A stretch of DNA of 64,000 nt from Pelagomonas calceolata (lineage: Eukaryota > Sar > Pelagophyceae > Pelagomonadales > Pelagomonadaceae), in contig CAKKNE010000002.1 in NCBI GenBank assembly GCA_918797485.1, positions 5,298,501 through 5,362,500 on the forward strand, read 5' to 3'. The position numbers and the translations under genes were made by a program. Each line of letters begins with the position of its first letter. The first letter of the stretch is position 1. Shown here piece after piece: positions 41,495-55,800 of the stretch. A model generated the notes under the pieces. That model was not told where the DNA came from. It did not search any database and worked only from the letters and a program-made list of their open reading frames with translations.

Positions 41495-43253
41495 CTACTG
41501 CCCCTCGCGCTTCCGCGGCGCGCAGCGCACGATGTCGTCCACTCTCAGAATCATCTCCGCCGCCTCCGCGGCCGAGACCAGCACGTGGAGCTTGGACTTG
41601 AACGACTCGCGGATGCCCAGCTCCGTCATGTCCGCCACGTCGCCCTTGACCATGTCCAGGCCCGCCGTGTCCTGGCCTCTAGCATGCGCCGCCCGTAGTC
41701 TTGTAACTAATTCACTCGCGTCGAAGCCACCGTTGTCCGCGATGATCGCTGGTAATGCTCTAAGAGCCCTAGCGAAGCCCTCCATGGCGAGAGCCTTCTT
41801 GCCCGGCGTGTTCGGCACTTCAGAATCAATGGCTCTTGCCATGCGCGTCTCGCAGCACCCGCCGCCCGGGATCGTGCGCGTCTCCCGCACCGTTCTTGAC
41901 AGGACACAGAGAGCGTCATGTAGAGATCTCTCGGCCTCATCTAAAACATGTGTGGATGCACCCCTCAACACAACGGTACACGCCTCGCCCGACGCGCAGC
42001 CCGAGAATCTGATTAATTTGTCCTCCCCGATCATGATCTCGTCGATCAAATCGCACGTTCCTAGTTTCGCTAAATCAGGTCTATCGAAAGTTGAGGTAAT
42101 TTCAGCACCAAGAACGGCAGCCAAGCGCTCCGTGCCCTCGAAGTCCGCGTGCTCGATGGCCATGACGCCTCGCTTGGCGAAGATCTCTTCGGGGTAGTTG
42201 TAAATCAACTGGCGGTTGATGAAGCAGTTGATGCCGTGGTCGCAGATCTTGGCGCACTTGGCGGCCATCTTATCTTTTTCAGCTTGTTCTATAGCCGCGA
42301 CCTTCGACAGCGAGTCGACCTTCACTCTAGCACCATAAATCTTGATCTTGTCCGTGTCCATGGCCGTGTTCGCGACCATGACCTTGGCTTTTTCTAATCT
42401 CTTGGGTTGCCCTATCCCAATCTTTTTATCTAAAACAAACCCTTCGGCCAGGTACGAGTCGCCGAGCTGCCCGCCCGGCTTCTTGAGGAGCTGGATGTAG
42501 TCGAGGTTGTCGCTACCCTTCAGGCGCAGCACGGCATCGACCTGTGTGGAAATCAACCAGTGAGTCAGGTTTCTCGGCACCGCGGCCCTGGTTTCGGCCC
42601 AAACTCGGACACGACCTCCGAGGGATACCCTCGACGGCGTAGAGCGAGCCACACCTCACGCACACCCCGAGAGACCCCGAATTGAAGGGCGCTTGAACTT
42701 TGATTTCCGCACTGGCATCGACGGCGAGCTTCGCAAAGTGCTCCTTCTCGTACAAGACTAGTTTCGAGGATAATGTCGTGCGCGCGATCTCCATCAGCCG
42801 CTCGCGGAACTTTTCTTCGTTGGTCTCGCGGGTCGCGGCTTTTTCTAGCTCAGCTTTGGCGAGCTTGGCGGCCAAGCGCCACCCCGCAGCGATCGTCTGC
42901 GGGTGGACTCTCGCATCGATGAGCTTCTCGGCCTCTCTCAGTAACTCGCCACAGAGCACGGCGACGGATGTCGTCCCGTCGCCGACCTCCTCGTCCTGCG
43001 TTTTCGCGATGTCGACCAGCACCTTCGCGGCGGCGTTGTCGATGTGGACCGATCTCAATATAGTAGCTCCGTCGTTCGTGACCTCGATCTTGCCCTCCTT
43101 CGACGACACGCTCTGCAGAATCTTGTCCATGCCCTTGGGCCCCAACGTGGACTTGACGAGGTCGGCGATCGCGATGGCCCCCACGAAGCTCGCCATGCGC
43201 GCGTTCTCGCCCTTCTCGACGCTCGCCTCCTCGTTGATGATGCCCTCGTTCAT
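41495..43253 (-). CDS. CCT2: T-complex chaperonin (TRiC/CCT) beta subunit, split by an introner
   Basis: Exon 1 is 43253-42723 and exon 2 is 42541-41495 on the minus strand, joined in phase 0 to give 525 residues, close to the ~535 of other CCT2 proteins. The order is [28 protein letters not shown] (59-66), the nucleotide-site GDGTTS (91-96), HPQTIAAGW, then after the intron [74 protein letters not shown], and the C-terminal [12 protein letters not shown] with CAPRKR. These are beta-subunit-specific stretches. CCT folds actin and tubulin in the cytosol using ATP. Confidence 0.95.
42542..42722 (-). mobile_element. Introner element in CCT2 (181 nt, perfect 8-bp target duplication)
   Basis: On the minus strand GTCGATGC flanks the element exactly (plus-strand positions 42715-42722 and 42534-42541). 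The element begins CAGTGCGGAAATCAAA and ends ACTGGTTGATTTCCACACAG (plus 42542-42561). Splicing from the GT of the first target copy to the CAG of the element restores [12 protein letters not shown], the normal CCT2 sequence. The length is 3n+1, so it must be removed. The last 20 bases are identical to those of the introners at 12429 and 34465. Confidence 0.95.
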
Positions 43254-43801
43254 CTTTGCGTTCTGTTTTCAGCGGCGCGGCAGCAAATTTGGAGTAATTG
43301 TCTGAGGAGGACGGGCTAACTTGCGAGCGGCGGCGCGGCGGTGCAAGCTGCGGCCGCGGCGACGAGTTCGGTGCAAACGCAGTCCTTTGCAACGGTACAC
43401 GCGCCGAAATCCGTGGATGCGGCAGCTAGAATTGCAAGCGAGTTAGCCGTATTCGATAAACGCTATGGTAAGACACTAGCAAGCAGAAAACGGCTGCGTC
43501 CGCCCGCGAGGGTTCGCGCGGAGTCGCCGGTAGTCATTTCCAGACTCGCCAGGAGGCATGGACCCCGGTCGAGCGCGCCCTCGCTCCCCCAAGGCCCATG
43601 GGGCTGCAATGCCAGGACCAGCCCACCACGCCTCGCCCGGGCAGCCCTCCCCCGCGGCGCCCGGCGACGCCTCGCCCGCCTACAAACAGCCGTCTTTTTT
43701 CAAAGAAACCCGACCTCTCTCCTTCGATCAGCGGACCAGTGAGGCAAAAGGCAGCCCTTGTGAGGCTAGAGGCAGCCTCAGCCATGCCTTAAAATTGCAA
43801 G
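43254..43801. promoter_or_regulatory. Divergent spacer between CCT2 and the giant IPT gene, with a 16-bp shared motif
   Basis: This 548-bp spacer holds both promoters. GTAAGACACTAGCAAG at 43468-43483 is an exact copy of the right part of the dyad elements at 11726-11741 and 22105-22120. It lies 319 bp upstream of the giant gene and about 215 bp upstream of CCT2. A proline-rich frame at about 43558-43800 has no supporting evidence as a gene. Confidence 0.55.
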
Positions 43802-46800
43802 ATGACACGTTTGTGTCGCATAGCACTGCTACTCAGCGCCGCGGCGGCGTCCACGCCGCCGCGCCTCAATTTACGCAGAGGGACCGACGCCGAGGGCCGC
43901 CGCACGGCGACCGTGTCCCTCCGAGACGTCGAGGTCTTCGAGGCGAGTGAAGACGAGGCCCGGTATGAAGGAGAGGGCCCGGCCACCACACTCAGTGTCC
44001 GCGCGTCGAACGACTCGAGCGTCACGGGCGTCTTCGAGGAGCACTCGGAGAAGGGCCTGACCGACTCCCTGGAGCGTGTCAACGACGCCCTGGACGACCT
44101 TGAACTGATTATCCCGACGACGGACGGCGAAGGGTATACGAACGTGACCTTTTCGACGCGAGACCGAGACGGTCGGGAAGCCAGTCAAACATTGGGTCTG
44201 GGCGTGCAGATCGAGGACGTCGTCGTGCTCGAATCGATCACACCGTCGTCGTCGCCCCTTGCTGGAGGCGTGCGCGTGCGCCTCGACGCGCCGGGACTGG
44301 TCGAGTCGGTGCGGGGCGACGTCGAGGTCTTCGGAACGTCGGCCTGGGCCTGCGTCTTCGGGGATGTCTCCACAAGCATTAGTGAGGACGGCTCCTGCGT
44401 GGCGCCGCCCTCCAATACGAGTGTGGCACTCGCGCTCAGGTCGCCCTCGGGTCAGCACACTAACGAAGTGCCGTTTTCGTACCGAGACCTACCGGACGTG
44501 GACGCGCTCGCGCCGGATCACGGTGCTCCGGGTCTTCTCATAACATTGACGGTGCATAGCGTCGCCGACGCTTCTGACAATTGGCGGTGTAGATTCGGTG
44601 CCACGGAAGTGCGCGGCACCGCTGTCATCGGAAATGGTCTCGTCGAGTCCATACGGTGCACTACACCATCACTGAAAGGTCTTGTGGATGTATCCGCGTC
44701 CTTCGACGGTGTGAGCTTCGGTGCTGGTCAGTTGTTTACTTATCAAACACCACCACAAGTGGCGGAGGCGGTGCTCGAGGAAGACCAGCTCCTCGTACGA
44801 GGGTCGGGGTTCGTGAACACGTCCACCTTAACTTGTCGGGTCGACGGTATCGATCAGAGAGCCACTTATGTGAGTGAGAAGGAGGTTGTCTGCGCCAGTC
44901 GCGTCGCGGGCGACTTGACAGTGACGACCGACGGGCGGGCCTTCTCTTCTCCATGGAAAGTGGCGGGGCGCGCCTCTATCACCATCGAGGACGTCTCCAT
45001 ACGACGCGCGTCCTCGGAAGGCGGTGAGGTAATGCGAGTGACGGGACGCGGCTTTTCTAATGGTGTAGAGTGCGCCTTCGGCTCGAACAGAGTCAAAGCC
45101 CGCATTATTAATGAGAAGGAGCTGACGTGTATCGTACCCTCTGTTACAATGGAGGGGGCGCTACGACCGGCGCCGCTGACGGTGCGCAACGGCGACATAG
45201 TGTCATCCTCTGTTGCGTTCTACTACTACGCCTCTGTCGAACGGAAGGGGCGCCTTCCCATCGACACGTTTCCGCTTGGGGAACCGGCATCTGTCAGAAT
45301 CGAACTAGAGTCTCCATTAGGAGCGCTGTGCGCGGGCTCGTACTGTGCGGCTGATGGCATAAAAACACCACTAAGGTGCGACGACGCGCACGGCCACGTC
45401 ATAACGTGTAAAATAGCGCCACCACCAACACCGTCCGTGATGAATCTGGGCCTCGTCCACGCTTCTGATCAGACATCTGAAAAAATGTGGTCGCTGCGGT
45501 GGTATTCACCACCAGAGGTACAGGTCGAGCCTGCAACAGGACCCGCGCGGGGCGGTTCTCGACTCAACCTACCTCCTACAGTAACGCACTGCCGCATCGG
45601 TACAACCGTGGTAAAAGCTCCGTGCGCGACGCCCGCGGCGGCACTAGCCGGCGTTATTGGTGGAGACGCCGCCGTCGACGTCGAAGTGAGCGTTGATAAC
45701 GGAAAGCGCTACTATGGCGCCGGGTCCTTTCGCTACGAGTCGTCGGAGATTTATATACGTGAGGTAAAGCCGTCGTCGGTCTCGACGCGAGGAGGGCGGA
45801 CTTTATCAGTGAGAGGCGCCTTCCCGGCCTCCGATTCGATAGCGTGCCTGTTTGATGATGTTGCGGTGCCCGCGCAACAGTCTCCAGAAGAACTGAAGTG
45901 CACCTCACCTTTACTGGCTGACGTGAAGACGGTCTGCCTCCGAATCGCGGTCAATGGTAGAGATGCGGACACGAGCTGCTCTTCATTGATTGTGCGGCCG
46001 CCGGCCCAAATTCTTTCCATAAAACCATCTACGATTGTTAGTGAAGCTTCGACGACCGTCGAACTGAGTATCGGAAAAACGCCGCGATCTTCAATAGTGG
46101 AATGCCGCGTCGGTGCTCTTACGGTCGCGGCCTCGTACATCAATGATGAGAGTGTGACGTGCCGCCTGCCGTCTCTTACTGAAGGTTCCTACGACGTTAG
46201 TCTATCAGTGGACGGCGAGACGAGTCAACCGTCGGAATTGGTCGTCTTCGACCTAGAATCAATCAAGGTCATTCCAGGAAGAGGGCCGATCATCGGAGGT
46301 TCTCAATTACAAATTGAGACGAATTTGACGGACGTCTTATGCGTTTTTGCGGATGTCGGAAGTTCGAACGCCATTACAACGGAAAAGGGACTGCAGTGCC
46401 CCACACCTAGAAGCGATAAGCCTCAGACGACGGAACTGACCCTTGTGGATCAAAAGGACGGCTCGCAGCGCTCTCTACCTTTATCTTTTGAGTTCTACGC
46501 TTCGCCGGTCGTGGGCGGCGTCGCCCCAGCAGTGGTCGGCGACGACGACACCGTCACGATTAGTGGAAACAACTTCCCGCGGGGGCGCGCGCGCTGTAGA
46601 TTTGGCAGTCAAGTCATCGTCGTCAGTGAGGCGGTCTGGCGCGACGGCTTGCGCTGCCGGGTGCCGCCGAGGCACAAAGACGAAGATAACAAAGCGTCCC
46701 GTGCCGTCGAAGTGGCCTTCGAAGGGTCTGACTTCCTGAAGACACGCACGTCGATCGCCCATGTCCTGCGACCGCCGTCATCAAATGAAGTGACGCAGCT

Positions 46801-49800
46801 CGTCCAAGGCGCGATCAAAGATTTAAAGACAATACATCCGTCGTCGGGTTCGCTGTTTGGCGGCACGCCGGTGGACGTCAAGGGCCAACCGGGCTTCATG
46901 GCCAACGTCTCCGGGGGCTACTGCGTGTTTGATGATGACGTGGGCACTTTCCAAGTGATTGATAATACGACCGTGCGGTGCCGCGCGCCGTCGGGACGGC
47001 AGCCTGGTTCTGTCCAAGTCATGGTGCGCGCCGGGTTGGAATTGCACGGCGGTGTGACGTATGAATACCGCGCCCCGCCGTCGGTTCTGTCGATCGAACC
47101 GTCCGTCGGCTCTGTGGGAGGAGGCACTCCTGTGGTGCTCCGAGTTTCGCAGTTTAGAGTTACCGATGATGCGAGGTGCTACTTCGGCGATGCGTGGACG
47201 AACGCGACTGTGGTGGATGATAGTACTTTATCCTGTACCGTACCATCTTCACCAGTGAGAAAAGTACACGTTTCAGTATCATACAACGGCGGCCGGGATA
47301 AATCTGACAACGGGCCCCTCTTCTCGTATCGCGAAAGTCTGAGTATAGACAAGGTGGAGCCTTTATTACTGTCCGAGGTCGGCGGTACTACTATGAAGTT
47401 GTTCGGGCGCGGATTTCAACAGGGCGATACCGCTAGTTGTGATGTTGACGGTGTTACAGTACCTGCAATTATCCAGAGCGACCGCATGGTGACGTGTATG
47501 TCACCCGCTCATGCGCCCGGGACCCGAAACGTCTCGCTCGTGACGCCCTACGGCCGTTCTAACACAGTGCATGTGACCTACCACGCTGCCATCGAGGTGG
47601 AAGACGTGTCACCAAGACAGTGCCCCGCGACGGGCGGCTGTTCGCTGACGATGCGGGGCTCATTTCCTTCATCGGATACGTGGCTCTGCCGCTTCGGCGG
47701 CCAGACCGTGCCTGCGGCAGTCACATCTACTTCCTTACAGTGTACGGCGCCGCCGGCCGCCGTATCTACGATGAGCGTCGAGGTCTCGGCGAACGGCGTC
47801 GACTTCGTCGAGGTGTCGGACTTTGAGTTCGTGGCGCCACTCACGGCTTCCGTCATAAAACCGCGCGCGGGGCCGCCCGGGACGCGGATCCTACTGACGG
47901 GCTTTCACAGTACTCAAATACTACTACACTCGGAGCTCAAGTGCCGCTTCGATACGCAAGAGACGCACGCTATTGTTGAACAGAATGGGATCGGCTGCGA
48001 CGCGCCCGACTTGACGGGTGACGTTACTGTAAGCGTGGTCGCGAATGGTACCCTACATGAGGGCACGCAGGTCTTCCGGTTTCGGAACCCTTTATTGTTG
48101 AAGAGTGTAGTACCTCGTACGTCGTCGATCGACGGCGGCGGCGCGGTCACCGTTACTGGCGAGGGGTTCCACCTTCATGGGTCTTACGAGTGTCGGTTCG
48201 GCGATACGTCCGTGAAAGCGCGGCGGTTAAATGCGACGCAGTTGTCATGTGACGTACCGTCCTATCACATAGTAGAGACGGTCTACCTGTCGGTCGTCGA
48301 CGCGGAGGCGCGAGATCATTCTTCGGAGAGCATCGCGTTTTTGTACACGGAGCGGCCTCACATCTCACTGGTCATTCCGGACAAGGCGCCCGTATCCGGC
48401 GGCGTTGAGATATTAGTGCACGGCCGCGGCCTTTCGGCTGGCTTGACTTGTGTCTTTGGCGAAGCGACGTCGCCGTCACGCTACATAAGTGAAGAATTGC
48501 TATCTTGTGTGGCGCCCGCGTCGTCGCGGAGCGGTCCTATTCGATTAACACTGAGAGCCAAGGACGCGACCAAAGCTACTACATCGTTTACATACGTCGA
48601 CGACGTCGAAATAACCACAACGACACCGAAGGCCGGCGCACTACAAGGAGGCACGCTACTCACAATCCGAGGTGCTGGATTCGAGAACACGACGCAACTG
48701 GGTTGCCGCTTCGGGAGTCTCCTGGCGTCCGCGGCATTCGTCTCCGACGACGAAATTCTTTGTAAGACGCCGCCGTCGTCCACGCGAAAACGCATACCCG
48801 TCGAAATTACCAATGATGGAACGCACTTCGCGTCGTCACTAGACGCGCGCTTCGACTACGTCGACGCTCCTAGTGTAGATGCGTTCTCGCCGATGACGGG
48901 TCCGGAGCGCGGTTTGACAGTTAAGCTGCGCGGTCGAAGGTTTTCACGAACGACGGTCTGTGCCGTCGATCAACAGATTGTACCTACTTCAGTATTATCT
49001 TCGACGTTGCTCGAGTGCGCTATCCCACCCCTGACGCCGGGGGCGTATTACTTGGCAGCTTCGAGCGACGGCGCCCAGTTCGAACAAGCTTCACAGTTGT
49101 TCAGAGTGTACAGTCTCGAACGCGTGACGCGTGTGCACCCGAGACGCGCTAGAGGCGGCTCCACGGTAGTCGTGCGGGGCGCCAATTTCGTCAACACATC
49201 ACTGACGAGGTGCCGCTTCGGCGATTTAGTGGAAGAGTCTTCCTACGTCAACGCGACCGCCGTCGCGTGTACCGTACCCCATGGTGGAGAGGGCAACACG
49301 ACCGTAGGCGTGGCGTCGAACGGCGTGGACTTCGTCGGCGATCTATCGTTTTCCTATGCCCCCTCAATAGTGATAGAGCAGGTGCATCCGCGGCGCGGGT
49401 CGACCGGTATTGACGTTGTGATACATGTAAAAGGTTCTATCAATAATCACGCGACGTGCACCTTCGGACAAGTGGTCGTCGCCGCTTTACCACAAGAAGA
49501 TACGTTAGTATGTCAAGCGCCGGCGTTACCCTTAGGGTCTCACTCATTAAGAGTAGCACCGGACGGCGGCATCTCCATAAAGGCGGGCCACTTCACGGCC
49601 ACGGAACCGATTCTTATCTCAAAACTGAAGCCTGGATTCGTCTACGAGAATGGTGGAGGTGTCATTAGCGTCGAAGGCCAAGGGTTCACGCGAGGTTTGT
49701 ACTGTCGCGTGGGTGAAATGGAGTCCATGAAGACGCAACATGTGTCTGCCACCGAATTGTTATGTCCGACGCCTGCAGCAAAGCCCGGCACTTTACATTT

Positions 49801-52800
49801 ATCACTCTCCAGCGACGACCTTCACTTTATTCGGTCCGACGTTACGTTAAGGGTCGTGCCCTCCGTATCTGTAGTGAGTGCGTCGCCGCTCACCGGTAGT
49901 GTGGGCGGCGGCGACAACGTCAAGGTGACCGTCGCGGGGCTGGTCCCCGACGCGCCGGCGCCGGTGTCGTGCTTCTTCGGGGCGCTCGTTGTTCGCGCTC
50001 GTAGAACGAAGGACGAGCGCGAAGTGGTGTGCGACATCCCGCCCCACGATGTCGGAGAGGTGGCGTTACGCGTGGGCTACGGTGGGTTTGGAGGTGAAGG
50101 TTCTAGCACGACCTTCACGTATGTGCAAGCCGTGGAGGTAAGACGCATCTACCCCGCGCGCGCGCCCATCGGCGGCTCTACCTATATTGAGGTCGTGCAC
50201 TCGTCGCACTTGCAAGAGGACGTGTCGTGTCGCTTCCGCGGGCCGGGCGACTTTATCGATACGGAAGCTACGTCCATTAACTCGTCGGCCGTGCGCTGCG
50301 CGTCCCCACAAGGTATGAGAGGGCCCTCATACCTCACACTGAGGGCCAGAACCTGGGAGACGAACGCCCTTGGTTTTTATTTCTACGAAAGACCTATCGT
50401 TAACAGTGTCACGCCAGGAAGGACGCCGTCCATCGGAAACGGTCTACTCTCGCTCGCCGGTTCTCATTTCGCCTCGGGGTTGAATCCGCGCTGCAGAATT
50501 GGTGATATGTCTGTCGACGCTCTACGCGTGGCTTCAACAATAGTGACGTGTGAAGCCCCTCCGGGCAAAGCTGGCGCTTCCGTAAGTGTCGGCCTGGACG
50601 TCGACGGCGTGGTCTTCGGTACGGAGCGAGTCATTTATTATGACGCACCGGAACTAGTGTCACTGACGCCTCGAATTGGAAGTCGTCTGGGCGGCACTAC
50701 CCTACGTATTGAAGGCAGGGGCTTCCTCAATGGCCGCGACGGATCACTCATAAGGTGCTGCTTCGGTGACCAATGCCACAAGCCACGTCGCGCCTTGGAC
50801 GACGCCGTGGCGTGTGTCACACCGGCGCTCGAGGACCACGTCGAGGTCGCCCTGTCGCTCAACGGCGGCACTGATAAGTCAGCATCGTTGCCGTTCCGCG
50901 TTTATGACGACGAGCCCGTCCTACTCGGTTTATCTCCCGTGCTAGGAAGTTTGCGAGGTGGCACGGTCGTCCACATAGCTGGAGCGCATCTAAACCACGA
51001 TACGGCAGCCTGCCGCTTCGCCGGTTTGGTGGTCGAGGCGTCTCTGGTGACAGCGTCGCAAATAACGTGCGTGAGCCCGCCGGTTCCGGAGGGCGATATA
51101 ACAGTAGAGGTGGCCGTGAACAAAGTGGACTTCCTACGAGTACCTACTAAGTTCCACGCCGCGGCCCTGCCCACGGTATTGAGTATTTCGCCGTCGATCG
51201 TCGTGGCCGGCGCCGCGCGCCGGATCATCGTGACTGGACGGGGCTTTATGAATAGTCCAGAATTAAGCTGTAGATTCGGAGATGTGAGTGTGCAAGCGGA
51301 GTTCGTCGACGAAAGGTCCATAGCCTGCGTCGCGCCGGCGGGCCCGCCGCGGACCAAAGTCTGCGTCGACGTCGCGCTCAACGGCGAGGACTACCCTGGT
51401 GAATGTAGAGCATCTCTGTCGTACGCGTCTCCGCCGAAAGCCCTCGACGTGAACGCCTCACTAGAAGGATTGACTGTAGCCTACGACACGGACGAAGACG
51501 TGTGGGCGGCCACGCCGGACCTCACCTGTCAATTCGGCAACGTCAGTCGACCGGCTTCGGTCGTCGACGGCGTCGTTCGATGCCCGACGCCTAGGTTGCC
51601 GGCCGCCCTGGCTTCGATGAATATGACATCGGTCAACCTCGGCGTCGGTTCCAGTGATACTGATTTATCGTATAGCTTCGCGGCGCCCGTGACCGTAGCT
51701 TCCCTAGCTCCGTTGCGGGGGCCCGCTTCCGGTAACACGCTGATCAGTGTCGAGGGCACGGGCTTCGGACATAACGGGACGACGCGCTGTCGTTTTAGAT
51801 TTGCCGACCGTATCGAGGAGAGCCCCGCGACCGTTTTTACGGAGGAGCTCCTTTCCTGTGAAACACCGCCCGCGAACGCGTCGGAAACGTATACCGTCGT
51901 AACGATACGGAGAATCGATGTGGACGGACAGAGTGACGGCGTCGTGTACTCCTACCGCCAACCGCTTTTACTGGAAGCTATGGACCCCTTGTCTGGCAGT
52001 GATACGGGCGGCACGGAAGTGACCCTAACAGGTATTGGATGGTCGAGGAGAGACGTCTTGAAGTGTAGGGTCGGCCAATTCGTGGTCGACGCCTGGCACG
52101 TGAGTGATGGGAGCGTCGTGTGCTCCATGCCTCCGGGACCTATTGGTATGGCGGTGAAGGTAGCCTTGGTCACCGACCAAGCCGAGTCCGATTCTATGAA
52201 TTACACCTACGTCACGGCGCCCTCCATCACCTCTGTAAAGCCGGCGCGAGGCCCGACGCCGGGCCGCACGCGCGTTTCAGTGACGGGACGGTTCTTCTCT
52301 TCTGACCTACTGTGTCGGTTTGGGGACGCCCCGCCAGTCCCTTCATCATTTTCCAATGCTAGTCATGCGTCCTGCGTCGCGCCGCCGTCCCTCGCCGCCG
52401 GCGCGTTAAATGGAATCGGTTCCGTCGCATTAGCCGTGTCAGCTAACGGCGGCGCCGACTGGTCGCCGGAAGGCCCGACCTTCGCATATGTCACGATGCC
52501 CTCGGTGAATAAAGTGACGCCGCTGCGGTTGGCTGCGACGCATGAGCCGCAAGAACTTTACATGGATGTCGACGACGCGTCACTATTGACTTCTTGCAGG
52601 ATCGGCAGCGTCGTCGGTTTTGTATCAAAAACATCTCCGTCGAAGGCGACGTGTGCTATCAGTTGTAGAGCGTCGTTGCATCCGCAGCCCCTCGAGATTT
52701 CGGTGGACGGTCAATTGTTCTCGAGAACGGACCACGCGATCAAGTGCGTCGCGGCTCCATTAAATGTGAGGGCGGAGCCTAGGATAGCGCCATTAAGAGG

Positions 52801-55800
52801 CTCAAAGGTCATCATTCACGGTGTGGGATTAGCGTCGGCGCCGGACCCGGCCTGCAAATTCGGGCGGGAAATTGTCAAGGGGAAACGCGTCGACCTCGTC
52901 GGCGTCGAAGCGGTCGCGTGCGACGCACCTTCTCGTAGAAGACCGGAGCATACGACCGTATCAGTTGCCGCGGACGCGTCGGCGTTGGCCTTCTCGCCCG
53001 CAGTACCGTTCACTTACTTTACTGATGAAGTCCTGGTGAGCGTGAAACCGACGCTGGCCGCCGCGCTGCCGGAACCACTATCCTACAACATCGAGCTATC
53101 ACAACCTTTGCCCGAACACAGCGACCTCGCCTGTTTATTCACGGTGGACGGCGATGCCATCGTCGTGAAGGCGCGCGGCTTACGATGCGAGCTCCCCGCG
53201 TCGCTGCGAAGGGAAGGCGCCGTGTCCGTCAGAATAGCGGCGAACGGCGTCGCGTTTGGCGAGCATGAGGTCATTGTACGAATTGTGCCGCAGCCCGAGG
53301 TCTTCTCGTTGCAGCCGAGCGTCGGTCCCGCTACTGGCGGAAATCGAGTCCGGATTTTGGGGCGAGGCCTCGTGGGCAACACCACGCTCTGCAAATTCGG
53401 CGATACGACCGTGCGGGCCTCGCTGTTGAGCATGGAGGAGCTCCTGTGCTCTCAGCCGCCCTTGGACCAAGGCGCATATACACTCGAGGTTGTGATTGAT
53501 GGCATCCCCAGTAACAACGGGGCCCGGTTCCACGCCGTCGCCTACACGTCGCTGACGCTAGTCTCGAAACCACAAATCTCCGTACGAGGCGGCGCGCGCC
53601 TCCGCCTCAAAACGCAAGAAATTCTACCGCCAGCCCGGCCGGACGCCTACGCGTGCCGGGTGGGAACCCGCACCGTAGCCGCGTCCGTCGATCCGGCCTC
53701 TACTGGAATTTCTTGCGTCGCGCCCGCCGGCATCCTCGGATCCGCTTCATTAAGCTTGCTGCTCGAGGGCGTGGAAATGGGACAGGGTCCTGACATACCG
53801 TACGTCGATGCACCTGTCACTTACGGCCTCCTGCCGACGAGCGGTCCATCGAAGCGCCGCGTCGTTGTGAGTGGCCAGCGCCTTGGCGGTTCGGTGCGGT
53901 GCCGCTTCGGTGCCATCATCGCAGATGCCCTTTCATCTTCCGAGGAGAGAGTGGTGTGCGAGGCTCCGGAAAATACGGGTCAAGTCCAAGTATCGCTGTC
54001 TATTGATTCAGAGCCCTGGTTCGACGTCGGCTCCTATACGTATGAAGCTCTTGGTAGAGGCGCTTCCGGTTGCCACGTTGTCTCCATGAGTCCAGCGAGC
54101 GGACCTCGGAGAGGCGGCACGCGCGTTTCACTAAGAATGGACGGTCCTCTACCGTCGAGATGTAGGTTTGGGAGCAAAGTCGTGTACGCCACAGAACTCT
54201 CATCCACCGAGATTGGCTGCGACGCGCCCGAAGGGCTCGCGGACGGCCGCGTTTCTTTAAGTGTTGCGTTCGGCCAGTCTTCGAACTACTGCGACGCCGG
54301 TCTGAGGTATGAATACGCTCCGGCACCCGTCGTGACGGAAGTAACACCCTCCCAAGGCGTCGCAAGAGGCGACATTTTACGAGTGACTGGTCAAAATTTC
54401 AAAGAAAACTGCATGTGTCGCATCGGCGCCGCACAACCGTCGCCGGCCCTACGCCTATCAGCAACCTTAATCGAGTGCGCCGTGCCATCTTCCTTGCAGC
54501 GGGGCACGCACGCGATCACGGCGTCGAACAACGGCTTTGATTTTGGCGATTCTGTATCAATACAGACGCGCGGCGACCCCATTCAGCTGAAATTGCATCC
54601 GAGGCTGGGCCCCGCGGCGGGCGGCACTTCACTTCTGGTAAATTCCGTGGATTTGCTCGGCGACCACAATTTGACATGTGTGGTCGGCGGCCGATCCACA
54701 CCTATCATTCATGGAAAGTGCGCGAGTCCTCCCTCAACGCCAGGTCAAGCGGCAGCTTCGATACATTACGTCACGGGCCGTATGGCTGCAGACGCGTCGT
54801 CCTACTACTATCACACCCCCCTCCGAGCAGCTTCCATAGAACCTGCGAAGGGTTCTATGGAAGGCGGCACGCGCGTTTTACTGAAGTTACTCTCGGACGC
54901 TCCGTCGGTCATCGAGGAACGAGGTGGCGCCTACGCTTGTAGCTTTGGTGATTCAATACAAAAGGCCGAGGTCGTCGACTCTTCTACGATCGCATGCGTC
55001 GCACCCCCGGGCGCCGGCGTCATCCCTATATATCTGACGGCGAACGGCGTGGACCTCCAGAGAGTCGGCACGTTCGCCTACTACCATGAGCTGGAGGTTA
55101 ATGAAGCGGCTCCGTCGACACTACCGCCCGAGGGCGGCGTGCGCGTTTTAGTAGAAGGACGATATTTGGACCAAGTGACGCACTGTAGATTTGGAGGCAT
55201 TGTTGTCGAACGGACGCACGCTTCAGTGAATGAAGTCGTATGTGTTTCACCATCACACGCGTCCGGCCTGGCCCGCGTCGGCCTCTCGGCGAACGGAGTG
55301 GACTTCGTGGACGGTCCTAGAGTGTACTATGAAGCAACAAGGCCGCGCGTCGACGCCGTACGACCGGCTTTTGTGGCGCCGGGCGCGCCCACGTCCACGA
55401 TCTACGTCGTCGGAGGGCCCTTTGCAGCTGTGGAAGGCTGGCGCGCGGAACTACTCATTCAAGGAATGGAGTACGACTTCGACTGTGCGTTCGCCAACAC
55501 CACACATATCGCGTGCGCCGCGGCCATCGAGGCGGACGCGCCGTTGGGGCGGGGCGACCTCCACCTGCTCCTACGCGACGCGCCCGCCTCGTCAGGCGAG
55601 GCGGGGTTCTGGGTCTTGCCCGATATCAGTGTATCCAGTGTAGTTCCTACAGCAACTATCAAAGGCGCGGCCGTTCGACTGACAGCGACGACGTCCTGGT
55701 CTGCGGGTCTCGTCTGCGACTGGGACGGCGTTTTAATGGACGCGGCGCCCACGCCAACGGGTGCGTCGTGTCCTGTCGCTGATTTGGCGCCGGGCCGTTA

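Noticed and set aside
43558-43950. Proline-rich frame in the CCT2/IPT spacer
   Set aside because: It overlaps the signal peptide of the giant gene in another frame and has no recognisable content.
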